Of a stretch of 14,670 nucleotides of DNA, positions 1 through 6,989 are shown one piece after another (within the stretch, counting starts at the first letter, position 1; every line of letters begins with the position of its first letter). Source of the stretch: CAYSLA01 sp964431685 (GTDB lineage: Bacteria; Armatimonadota; UBA5829); the NCBI GenBank assembly GCA_964431685.1, contig CAYSLA010000079.1:1-14670 (forward strand), written 5' to 3'. Position numbers and translations under genes: made by a program. The notes below the pieces were generated by a model. That model was not told the origin of the DNA. It saw only the letters and a program-made list of their open reading frames with translations, and made no database searches.

Positions 1-87
1 GGCGGAGAGACTGGGATTCGAACCCAGGGTGCCCGGAGGCACAACGGTTTTCGAGACCGTCCCGATCAACCACTCTGGCATCTCTCC
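1..87 (-). tRNA. tRNA-Ser(CGA), last base cut by window edge
   Basis: On the minus strand a class II tRNA folds cleanly. The 7-bp acceptor pairs 81-87 with 4-10. The anticodon stem ACGGT/ACCGT encloses loop CTCGAAA, which gives anticodon CGA reading UCG. A long variable arm (GTGCC/GGCAC) marks it as a serine tRNA. The T-loop is TTCGAAT. Discriminator G is at 3 and the first two bases of an encoded CCA are at 2-1; the final A lies outside the window. It is the last visible gene of a three-tRNA operon. Confidence 0.95.
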
Positions 88-115
88 GAGTAGTGACGCT
101 CCAGATGACTGGAGT

Positions 116-191
116 TGGTGGCCGATGAGGGAATCGAACCCCCAACGCCCGCCTTAGGACGGCGGCGCTCTATCCATTGAGCTAATCGGCC
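116..191 (-). tRNA. tRNA-Arg(CCT)
   Basis: A complete minus-strand cloverleaf with encoded CCA at 118-116. Acceptor GGCCGAT/ATCGGCC pairs 185-191 with 120-126. The D-arm is GCTC/GAGC with the A20 typical of arginine tRNAs. Anticodon stem CCGCC/GGCGG encloses loop GTCCTAA, giving anticodon CCT for the rare AGG codon. The T-loop is TTCGATT. It sits 7 bp from the upstream tRNA-Arg(GCG) and 28 bp from tRNA-Ser, so the three are probably one transcript. Confidence 0.96.
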
Positions 192-198
192 AAGAGGT

Positions 199-274
199 TG
201 GCGCGCCCGGAGGGACTTGAACCCCCGGCCTAATGGTCCGCAACCATTCGCTCTATCCACTGAGCTACGGGCGC
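199..274 (-). tRNA. tRNA-Arg(GCG), unusual G34 anticodon
   Basis: A complete minus-strand cloverleaf with encoded CCA at 201-199. Acceptor GCGCCCG/CGGGCGC pairs 268-274 with 203-209. The D-arm is GCTC/GAGC, with A in the D-loop. Anticodon stem AATGG/CCATT encloses loop TTGCGGA, so the anticodon is GCG with G37 next to it. It would read CGC and CGU directly. Most bacteria instead use tRNA-Arg(ACG) edited to inosine by TadA, so G34 is notable. It is the first gene after the promoter at 325-353. Confidence 0.93.
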
Positions 275-324
275 ACATCAAACTTCCCCGCCCCGGGTTA
301 CCGCGAGCAAGGTTCGACCCAAGA

Positions 325-353
325 AGTATATCACGTTGGACGTGCGGTGTCAA
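325..353 (-). promoter_or_regulatory. sigma-70 promoter of the tRNA operon
   Basis: Read on the minus strand, TTGACA (353-348) is followed by a 17-bp spacer and TATACT (330-325). TGA directly precedes the -10, making an extended -10 element. The match to consensus is 11 of 12 bases. A start near 318 would leave a leader of about 44 nt before tRNA-Arg(GCG). The left end of the insertion sequence lies only 16 bp upstream of the -35. Confidence 0.85.
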
Positions 354-360
354 CGCAAAA

Positions 361-369
361 CCTTGCATT
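361..369. repeat. 9-bp target-site duplication, left copy
   Basis: CCTTGCATT abuts the left end of the insertion sequence and is repeated exactly at 1804-1812 beside the right end. Neither flank extends the match, so the duplication is exactly 9 bp. Confidence 0.92.
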
Positions 370-381
370 GGGTGCACGCCA
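370..381. repeat. left terminal inverted repeat of the IS
   Basis: GGGTGCACGCCA is the exact reverse complement of 1792-1803. The match breaks down just inside the 12 bp. Confidence 0.9.
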
Positions 382-480
382 CATTCATGTCCGGCAGAAA
401 AAAGAACATGCGTTCGGCATGATTTGTGGGTGTTGTTGTCGAACTCTCCATGTATTCACGCAAATGGAGGTTCGACTGAG

Positions 481-1779
481 TTGGAAGAGACGCGCGACGA
501 GCGGATATCGAGGTTGACTGAGGAGTTTCGTAAGCTGCTTGAGGCGAAGTTTCCTGAGAAGGGAAGTACGATGCAGCGTATCGAGGAACTGACCGAGGAG
601 ATCGGTCGTGAGATCGAGCAAAAGATCGAGGATGATGCAACCAAGCAGGAGGGCCGCGGCTTTTCCGGCAACTATGTCGTGTGCAAGTGTGGTTGTCGGG
701 CGAGATATGTGCGGGACTATCAGAAACGGGTTGTGAGTCTGCACGGTGAGCGGACAGTATTGCGAGCCTATTATCACTGCAAGAAGTGCAAGAAAGGTTT
801 CTGCCCCATAGACGAGACGTTGGAGCTTGATGGCGGCTGCACTACGATAGCTGTCAGAGCCAAGATCGCGCGACTTGCTGCACTGGTTCCTTTTGGTCGC
901 TGCTCGTTAGAACTGAGCTATTTGTGCGAGATCGATGTATCGGCAAAGACTGTAGAGCGCGTGGCAGAGTTAGTAGGTCTGCAAATTGGCATTGAAGCGA
1001 CGCGGGTCGAGACCTACGTGCTGAGTGGGCACGCAAAGATACCGAAGCTTTCGCCCGAGAGGCTGTATGTGACCGTAGATGGCGCGATGGCACCTATGAA
1101 AGATGGCTGGCACGAGTGCAAGGTTGGAGCAGTATACGAAGCCAGGGCGGACGACAAAGGTGAAATCGTGGCTCACAACATAGAGCATGTTGGTACGTTT
1201 GGCAACGCCGAGGCGATTGGAGACAAACTATACGCGCTTGCCTTTAGACGGGGAGTGGAGCGTTGCAGAGATGTTGTAGTGCTCGGTGATGGTGGCAGGT
1301 GGATATGGAACCAAGCGAAGAACAATTTTCCCAAAGCTACCCAAATACTGGACTTTTACCACGCCGCCGAGCATCTTTCCGAGGTAGCCAAGGACTGGTA
1401 CGGCACAGAAAGTCCAAAGGCAACAAAGTGGCTTGAGAACCGTTGTAGTGATCTCCTGGAAGGCCGATGGGATACGGTCATGAGATCGATTAGAGCGTGG
1501 CATCCCGCGGAGGAGGAAGATATTAAGACCAAGCAACGCAATCTCAACTACTTCCAGCGCAACCGCAGTAGAATGCGATATGATCGATATCGAGCAAAGA
1601 AAATGCACATCGGTAGCGGTATCGCCGAATCGTCCTGCAAATGTCTAGTCCAAGCCAGACTCAAGCAATCCGGAATGCGTTGGACACCAACGGGCGCAGA
1701 ATCCATGCTCCAGCTGTGCAGACTATGGCTAGACCAACCAGAGACCGACTTCGGACAATACGCCAGGATGACGGCATGA
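481..1779 (+). CDS. ISKra4-family DDE transposase
   Basis: This is the transposase of the surrounding insertion sequence. A TTG start at 481 is chosen because GGAGG lies at 466-470, 10 nt upstream. The open frame continues back to an ATG at 217, but that lies inside tRNA-Arg and outside the element. The 432-residue product has a charged N-terminal helix, then zinc-finger-like cysteine clusters at about 68-72 (CKCGC) and 100-108 (CKKCKKGFC). A catalytic core typical of ISKra4 transposases follows: VTVDGAM (Asp about 200), VLGDGGRWIWN (Asp about 270), DFYHAAEHL, and HIGSGIAESSCK (Glu about 383), then the RLKQSGMRWT tail. No frameshift or stop interrupts it, so it may be active. The acid residues are assigned by motif position. 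Confidence 0.9.
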   Translation: MEETRDERISRLTEEFRKLLEAKFPEKGSTMQRIEELTEEIGREIEQKIEDDATKQEGRGFSGNYVVCKCGCRARYVRDYQKRVVSLHGERTVLRAYYHCKKCKKGFCPIDETLELDGGCTTIAVRAKIARLAALVPFGRCSLELSYLCEIDVSAKTVERVAELVGLQIGIEATRVETYVLSGHAKIPKLSPERLYVTVDGAMAPMKDGWHECKVGAVYEARADDKGEIVAHNIEHVGTFGNAEAIGDKLYALAFRRGVERCRDVVVLGDGGRWIWNQAKNNFPKATQILDFYHAAEHLSEVAKDWYGTESPKATKWLENRCSDLLEGRWDTVMRSIRAWHPAEEEDIKTKQRNLNYFQRNRSRMRYDRYRAKKMHIGSGIAESSCKCLVQARLKQSGMRWTPTGAESMLQLCRLWLDQPETDFGQYARMTA

Positions 1780-1791
1780 ATACCACAATAT

Positions 1792-1803
1792 TGGCGTGCA
1801 CCC
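1792..1803. repeat. right terminal inverted repeat of the IS
   Basis: TGGCGTGCACCC is the exact reverse complement of 370-381. It starts 12 bp after the transposase stop. Confidence 0.9.
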
Positions 1804-1812
1804 CCTTGCATT
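1804..1812. repeat. 9-bp target-site duplication, right copy
   Basis: CCTTGCATT is identical to 361-369 and directly abuts the right inverted repeat. Confidence 0.92.
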
Positions 1813-1835
1813 CGAACGCACATTCGCGATAACAT
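1806..1835 (+). promoter_or_regulatory. possible promoter of the arrestin-like gene
   Basis: TTGCAT (1806-1811) and TAACAT (1830-1835) are separated by 18 bp, just ahead of the arrestin-like gene. The -35 candidate lies within the duplicated target site, so duplication would have preserved it on this side of the insertion. A start near 1842 would make the GTG at 1843 leaderless, or leave a very short leader before the ATG at 1858. Both hexamers are imperfect. Confidence 0.25.
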
Positions 1836-1842
1836 TACCATA

Positions 1843-2799
1843 GTGGTCGCACGAACTATGGATACAACCAGCACGCGCGCGGTGAAGGGCGGGAGTCCGG
1901 CCTCGGGGCCAACCGTGGATCTGCGTTTGAGCCGTGACGAGTTTGCCACTGGCAGGCCTCTGAGCGGAGTGGTAGTGTTCCGGTGCTCAAGACCCGCTAA
2001 CGTGCGCTCGATAAGTCTGGCTGTTCGAGGGCGAGAAACCCCGGCTGGACACTCACTGGTGCGTTCGAGGACTTTTTTTGACCGTGAGCTTTTGCTGACC
2101 GGCAAGGACATGCCGCGGTTCGCTGCCGAGCGGATATCCGAGTATTGGAATGCCTTCCTGATGCGAGATACGGGAAGAAGACTGAGCGCAGCGGAGCACT
2201 TGTACCCATTCTCGCTTCAGCTCCCTGCATCGCTGCCGTCCAGCTACAACGGAAAAGCGGGTAAGATTGAGTACTTTGTGAGCGCCATTGTCAGATATCC
2301 GATGGGCGGATGGATTGAGGATACCCGTGTGGCGCCTGTTGTGTTCGTGCCGCGTGCTCAGCGCAGCAATCCAATAGCCCTTGGACACCCGAACTCCGTC
2401 GGCTCCGGCCACACCAGCGAGATTAGCGTCAGTCTGTCATCGATCTGCTACTCAGCTCAGATTGGCCAGACCGTGTCCGGCAGGTTTGTTCTTGCAAACC
2501 CGAAAGGCGCCGAGATTCGAGGCGTGACCGTGTCACTGGAAACTTGCGAGTGGGTGCGCCTGGCAAGAGACAGGCAACTGCACAAGGAAGAAGTAGACTC
2601 AGTGATAGTGCGTCCAACCGACGCCAGAGCCAGTACCATAGAGTCTGATTTCGAACTGGCCATCCCGGGCGATGCTATGCCGACGGTGGAAGGGACTGCC
2701 ATATCGGTAATCTGGTTCGTAAAACTCCTGGTGGAAACGGACCCGCCCGTGGAGTTCAAGGCGCCGATTACGGTGCACGCACCGGTTGTACCGGAATAG
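1843..2799 (+). CDS. bacterial arrestin-like two-lobed protein
   Basis: A 318-residue protein with no signal peptide or membrane segment, so probably cytoplasmic. Residues about 24-168 resemble the arrestin N lobe: strands around GVVVFRC and ISLAVRGRE lead to the diagnostic run LYPFSLQLPASLPSS, then a glycine turn and KIEYFVSAIV. Residues about 193-314 look like the arrestin C lobe (QIGQTVSGRFVLANP, IRGVTVSLE, ISVIWFVKLLVE). In eukaryotes this fold is a protein-binding scaffold; the Bacillus sporulation protein Spo0M is a bacterial relative in fold. Its ligand here is unknown. It lies 24 bp upstream of cysE and probably shares its transcript. GTG 1843 or ATG 1858 could be the start; neither has a clear Shine-Dalgarno. 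The C-terminal lobe call is weaker than the N-terminal one. Confidence 0.7.
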   Translation: MVARTMDTTSTRAVKGGSPASGPTVDLRLSRDEFATGRPLSGVVVFRCSRPANVRSISLAVRGRETPAGHSLVRSRTFFDRELLLTGKDMPRFAAERISEYWNAFLMRDTGRRLSAAEHLYPFSLQLPASLPSSYNGKAGKIEYFVSAIVRYPMGGWIEDTRVAPVVFVPRAQRSNPIALGHPNSVGSGHTSEISVSLSSICYSAQIGQTVSGRFVLANPKGAEIRGVTVSLETCEWVRLARDRQLHKEEVDSVIVRPTDARASTIESDFELAIPGDAMPTVEGTAISVIWFVKLLVETDPPVEFKAPITVHAPVVPE

Positions 2800-2823
2800 A
2801 CACTGACTGAGGAGACTTCGCTG

Positions 2824-3486
2824 ATGTTTGATGCGTTTAGAGCTGACTGGCGCGCCGTGTTCCATAATGACCCGGCCGCACGGAACGCCTTCGAGGTATT
2901 CACGTACGCCGGTGTGCACGCGATCTTCTGGCACCGAATCGCGCACTTTTTCCACCGACACGGAATGAAGTTTGCCGGGCGTGTGATCTCGCAGATGAAC
3001 CGCTTCTGGACCGGCATCGAGATTCATCCAGGCGCGACGATCGGCAAAGGCTTCTTCATAGATCACGGCATGGGCGTGGTAATCGGAGAGACTGCCGAAA
3101 TCGGCGAGAACTGCCTGCTCTATCACGGAGTCACCCTTGGCGGCGTCAGTCTGGAGAAGAAGAAGCGCCACCCCACCCTGGGCAACAACGTGGTTGTAGG
3201 CGCTGGAGCTAAAGTGCTGGGCGCGATAACCCTTGCGGACAACGTAAGGGTCGGCGCAAACGCAGTCGTGCTCAAAGATGTGCCGGCGAACTCAGTGGTA
3301 GTCGGTAATCCGGGACGCGTGGTAATCCAGGATGGCCAAAGGGTCCAGGAAGACGCGGTAAGGCTTATGCACGGCCGCGATGTTGACCCCGAGGGCGAAA
3401 TGATAAAATGTATGCTGCAGAAGATCGACGACCTTGAGAAGAGGCTCGGCGCGATCGAACAGCCAGGCGAAAACAAGGAGGCCTGA
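2824..3486 (+). CDS. cysE: serine O-acetyltransferase
   Basis: It transfers acetyl from acetyl-CoA to L-serine, giving O-acetylserine, the committed precursor of cysteine; it acts in the cytosol. The 220-residue protein matches the short bacterial CysE form, with a reduced N-terminal helical part (1-60) and a left-handed beta helix of hexapeptide repeats from about 65 (IHPGATIGKG, VVIGETAEIG, LYHGVTLGG). Asp80-His81 (FIDHGMG) and His116 (KRHPTLG) correspond to the catalytic Asp/His and second His of the family. The tail (195-215) looks helical or coiled. ATG 2824 follows GGAG at 2811-2814. The stop overlaps the cysS start (TGATG), which suggests translational coupling between cysteine supply and cysteinyl-tRNA formation. 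Confidence 0.95.
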   Translation: MFDAFRADWRAVFHNDPAARNAFEVFTYAGVHAIFWHRIAHFFHRHGMKFAGRVISQMNRFWTGIEIHPGATIGKGFFIDHGMGVVIGETAEIGENCLLYHGVTLGGVSLEKKKRHPTLGNNVVVGAGAKVLGAITLADNVRVGANAVVLKDVPANSVVVGNPGRVVIQDGQRVQEDAVRLMHGRDVDPEGEMIKCMLQKIDDLEKRLGAIEQPGENKEA

Positions 3487-4900
3487 TGTCTCTTCATCTA
3501 TACAACACTCTAACAAAACGCAGGGAGGAGTTCACACCGCTCGATCCGCAAAAAGTGAGGATGTACACGTGCGGGCCGACAGTCTACAACTACGCACACA
3601 TCGGCAACCTGCGTTCCTACATATTTGCGGACGTCCTCCGACGAACACTTGAGTACTTCGGGTATGAAGTGCCAATGGTTATGAATGTTACCGACGTGGG
3701 GCACCTGACCTCTGACGAAGATGCCGGCGATGACAAGATGGAGCTTGAGGCAAACAAATCTGGCAAGAGCGTCTGGGACATCGCGCGCGACTACGAAGAG
3801 ATATTCTTCAGAGACCTTCAGGCCCTCAATATCGAGGCTCCGGCCGTGAAGTGCCGGGCAACTGAGCACGTGCCGGAAATGATTGCACTGGTTGAGAAGC
3901 TCGTGGAGCGCGGTCACGCCTATGAGACCAGTCAGGCAGTCTACTTCGACGTGGCCTCGTTCCCAGACTATACAAAGCTCTCCAGACAGTCTCTTGACGA
4001 AAAGGTTGCCGGAGCACGCGACGAGGTAAACGAGGATCCCGAAAAACGTGGTCCCGCGGACTTCGCACTGTGGTTCAAGGCGACAGGCAGGTTCGCAAAC
4101 CACATAATGCGCTGGGTGAGTCCGTGGGGGGTCGGCTTCCCCGGTTGGCACGTCGAATGCTCAGCAATGTCTATGAAGTACCTTGGCGAGACACTTGACA
4201 TACACACCGGCGGTGAGGATCACATCTGGGTGCATCACCCAAACGAGATAGCGCAGAGCGAGTGCGCGACAGGCAAGCAGTTCGTGCGCTTTTGGCTGCA
4301 CGGAGCCTTCCTGGTGGTTGGCAAAGCATCAGATGATGAGAGTTCCGACGACGGAGAACGCAGGATGGGGAAATCAGAAGGCAACTTCCTGCGTCTCCAA
4401 ACGTTAATAGATAATGGATTCGATCCTTTGGCGTATCGCTACATGTGCTTTATGGCACACTACCGGGCAAAACTCAAGTTCACCTGGGACGCTATGAAAG
4501 CCGCCGCCGCGGGATATGACGGATTGAAGGAATTCGCGGCGAGAGCAAAACAGATCGGCGGAGCGGAGGGTGACTGGGTCGGAGAATACCGTGAACGTTT
4601 CACCGCCGCGATCAGCGACGACCTGAATATGCCGCAGGCAATAGCGGTGGTGAACGAGCTGGTAAGGGAAGCCGACCGGCGCAAGGAATATGGGGTGCTG
4701 GACGCGATCTATGACTTCGACCGTGTTCTGGGTCTGAACCTGCAGGCGGCGACTGATGCGGCGACTAGTGGCGACGAGGAGATTGCCACTCTGATAAGAG
4801 AGCGCGAAGAGGCCAGGGCAGCAAAAAACTGGAACCGTGCAGATGAGATAAGGAACACTCTGAAGGACATGGGCATCCAACTGGAGGATACGCCCAACGG
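3486..4900 (+). CDS. cysS: cysteinyl-tRNA synthetase, 3' end in assembly gap
   Basis: A class I aminoacyl-tRNA synthetase charging tRNA-Cys. ATG 3486 overlaps the cysE stop, with AAGGAGG at 3475-3481. The 471 visible residues show YTCGPTVYNYAHIGN (Cys29, HIGN 38-41), the GHLTSDEDAGDDKME block, GWHVECSAMS (Cys225) and HHPNEIAQSE (His250, Glu254). Cys29, Cys225, His250 and Glu254 are the zinc ligands by family comparison. The KMSKS loop is RMGKS at 293-297. A Ser/Asp-rich insert of about 12 residues (281-292) precedes it and is unusual. The sequence stops at LEDTPN, normally followed by only a few residues, so almost the whole enzyme is present. The frame runs through the Ns by chance into the next gene; that is not a real fusion. 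Confidence 0.95.
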
Positions 4901-5000
4901 NNNNNNNNNNNNNNNNNNNNNNNNNNNNNNNNNNNNNNNNNNNNNNNNNNNNNNNNNNNNNNNNNNNNNNNNNNNNNNNNNNNNNNNNNNNNNNNNNNNN
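4901..5000. other. assembly gap (100 N)
   Basis: Exactly 100 N, the usual placeholder for a gap of unknown size. It hides the end of cysS, any intergenic region, and the start and most of the N-terminal membrane segment of the VanW protein. Confidence 0.98.
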
Positions 5001-6365
5001 GCGCTCGTAGTGGGAGCGCTGACTGCCGCAGAGGTATTCAGCAGGCGAGATACCATATCTCCCCGAGTTGAGGTAGCAGGGATAGAAGTGGGCGGACTGC
5101 GGAGGACGGAAGCCGACCCTCTTATCCGTGAGTGGGCACGATCGCGCGTGAACGGCCAGATAACCCTGGTCGCACTTGACAAGCGCTGGGTCGGCGCAGT
5201 CTCCGACTTCGGTATGTTTGCCCGATGGGAAGAAGCTATGGAGAAGGCGCACGCCATCGGCCGTTCGCGCGGTATCTTCGGGAACGCGTTCGACCTGATA
5301 GGAACCGTGGTGTCCGGAGTTTCTATAGAGGTCGAGGTCGCGATTGACGAGTCGAAGATAAGGCCCGCCCTCAACAAGGTGGCAGCAGCAGTTGACCGCC
5401 CCCATTCCGACGCCACGATCGAGATTGTCGGGTCGCAACCGGTAGTCCAGCCTGAAAAGTTCGGCATAAAGCTGGACAAAGATCAGGCAATGACAGTCAT
5501 CAAGGACGCGCTCCAGGAAGCCAAGAGCGAGATCGAACTGCCCATAGTCACCGACAAGCCTCACGTGCTGGCGAGCGAACTACGCTCGATCGACACACGG
5601 CTCTCGAGTTTCACGACCAAGTTCAACCCTGGGCAGAGAGACAGGACACATAATCTGAGGCTAGCGACAGCGCGAATCAACGGCGCACTATTGAAGCCTG
5701 GTGAGGAACTCTCGTACAACGCCACGGTCGGTGAACGTCTCGCAAGACGAGGTTTCCGGGACGCTCCGATATTTGTGAATGGAAAGCTGGAGCCGGGGCT
5801 TGGCGGCGGCGTGTGTCAGGTCTCGACCACGTTGTACAACGCTGTGCTGCTGGCAGACGTAGAAGTGCTGGAGCGACATCGTCATTCGCGGACCATCCCG
5901 TATGCGGCTCCCGGCAGAGACGCGACCGTAGCCTACGGATCGCGGGATTTTCGCGTGCGCAATGATTTTGAAAGCCCGATATACATCACCGCGCACGCCT
6001 CCGGCAACCAGTTAAGCGTGAGCATATATGGCTCGGCCTCCGACAAGAAGACCATTACTGTGTGGTCTTCAGTGGGCGGGCATACTCCCAGGTCAGAGAA
6101 GACCATCACGGACAAGAACCTGAAGCCCGGCTCCAGAGAAGTGGTCGATAAAGGCGCGTCAGGGGTGAGCGCAACAGTCTATCGAAAGATCATCGGTGCG
6201 GATGGCAAGGAGACTGTGCAAGTGGTCAACCGAGACAGGTATCCGGCCCAGGCCAGAATAGTCGCTGTCGGTCCCCCTGCCCCAGCATCTGCACAGCCGG
6301 TCGCCGCGCAAGCCGAGCCCGCGAGTTCTGTGACTGACACGGGAAGTGGCGTGCGAGCAGATTAG
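5001..6365 (+). CDS. VanW family protein with YoaR-like and G5 domains, 5' end in gap
   Basis: 454 residues are visible and the N-terminus is lost in the gap. The first residues (ALVVGALTAAE) look like the end of a membrane or signal segment. Next comes VEVAGIEVGGL and a region to about 195 resembling the putative peptidoglycan-binding domain of YoaR-type proteins. A VanW domain spans about 201-345: FNPGQRDRTHNLRLA, LKPGEELSYNATVG, GLGGGVCQVSTTLYN, then the block with RHRHSRTIPY and YGSRDF. Residues about 350-424 look like a G5 domain, and the tail is Ala/Pro-rich. VanW is named for its place in some vancomycin-resistance clusters; its biochemical role is not established, and no other resistance genes are seen here. 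It is likely anchored at the cell envelope, and follows cysS on the same strand. Confidence 0.88.
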   Translation, partial: ALVVGALTAAEVFSRRDTISPRVEVAGIEVGGLRRTEADPLIREWARSRVNGQITLVALDKRWVGAVSDFGMFARWEEAMEKAHAIGRSRGIFGNAFDLIGTVVSGVSIEVEVAIDESKIRPALNKVAAAVDRPHSDATIEIVGSQPVVQPEKFGIKLDKDQAMTVIKDALQEAKSEIELPIVTDKPHVLASELRSIDTRLSSFTTKFNPGQRDRTHNLRLATARINGALLKPGEELSYNATVGERLARRGFRDAPIFVNGKLEPGLGGGVCQVSTTLYNAVLLADVEVLERHRHSRTIPYAAPGRDATVAYGSRDFRVRNDFESPIYITAHASGNQLSVSIYGSASDKKTITVWSSVGGHTPRSEKTITDKNLKPGSREVVDKGASGVSATVYRKIIGADGKETVQVVNRDRYPAQARIVAVGPPAPASAQPVAAQAEPASSVTDTGSGVRAD

Positions 6366-6380
6366 ATGTCGTCTCGTCTG

Positions 6381-6402
6381 CTTGGCGGACCGGGCCGCCA
6401 GG
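6381..6402. terminator. possible terminator hairpin between convergent genes
   Basis: CTTGGCGG and CCGCCAGG form an 8-bp GC-rich stem (one G-T pair) around a 6-nt loop, 15 bp after the VanW stop and about 50 bp from the convergent PQQ fragment. No T-run follows on either strand, so the role is uncertain. Confidence 0.3.
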
Positions 6403-6453
6403 TCTGGTGCGGTCGTAATCCCATGACAATGCGGCAAGTCCGGCCAGCTAAGG

Positions 6454-6920
6454 TCATCTGTCCATTCGGGTAAAGGCGCAGATAGTACCGTCATAAGTGC
6501 CGATGTAGACGGTCGAACCCGAGAACGCCGGAGACGACATAGACCAACCAGTGATCGGGAAGTTCCATATCTCATTGCCAGTGGCTGAGTCAAGGGCACG
6601 CAGTTTGCTGTCGGCTGAGTGATAGACCACCGATCCGGACACACAGGGCGTGGCATGACATACGGAGAACCCTTCGCGGCCATTCCAGATCTTGCTTCCG
6701 TCCCCCGAATTCAGGGCAAAAAACCCGCTGCTCCAGTTAAACGACACGTAAACTGCGTCGCCGGAAACTGCCGGGGATGACAGGCAACTTATCCAGTCGT
6801 ACGCGAGTGGAGGCAACTTCCAGACTTCCTTGCCCGTCAGTGCATCCAGGGCAACGAAAACTGGTGCTACGCCAACATACACGACGCCTTCTGCCACGAC
6901 TGGCGACGCACGTTCAGTAC
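6454..6920 (-). pseudogene. PQQ-like beta-propeller fragment (3' part of broken metallophosphoesterase gene)
   Basis: About 150 residues of beta-propeller repeats of the PQQ/BamB type: ALDALTGKEVW, SSPAVSGDAVYVSF, ALDSATGNEIW, and a last blade SSPAFSGSTVYIGTYDG before a normal TGA. A GTG at 6897 could start it, but the frame reads back further as STERASPVVAEGVVYVG, which looks like the middle of a propeller rather than a start. There is no signal peptide or good ribosome site. It is in a different frame from the upstream metallophosphoesterase fragment. It is therefore best read as the tail of one longer secreted gene that lost its middle. Confidence 0.65.
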
Positions 6921-6989
6921 TGAGTTGAGAACGACGAAGTGGCGGCCGCCGTAGTCGAAAGCATAGTACGTCGGTCCGACGTTGTTCTC

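Larger units (their letters stand above)
370..1803 (+). mobile_element. ISKra4-family insertion sequence, complete, 1434 bp
   Basis: The element is bounded by perfect 12-bp terminal inverted repeats, GGGTGCACGCCA at 370-381 and its complement at 1792-1803. A perfect 9-bp direct repeat flanks it. One transposase gene (481-1779) fills it, starting about 110 bp inside the left end and stopping 12 bp before the right inverted repeat. Intact ends, intact duplication and an uninterrupted transposase point to a recent insertion. It landed in the short gap between the divergent tRNA operon and the arrestin-like gene. The family call comes from the transposase motifs. Confidence 0.9.

Noticed and set aside
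217..480. Transposase start at ATG 217, giving a 520-residue protein
   Set aside because: This would begin inside tRNA-Arg(GCG) and outside the insertion-sequence boundary at 370. TTG 481 has a good ribosome site.
5001..6365. Vancomycin resistance locus from the VanW protein
   Set aside because: No vanHAX, vanRS or other ligase genes are present; VanW-domain proteins with G5 domains are common envelope proteins.
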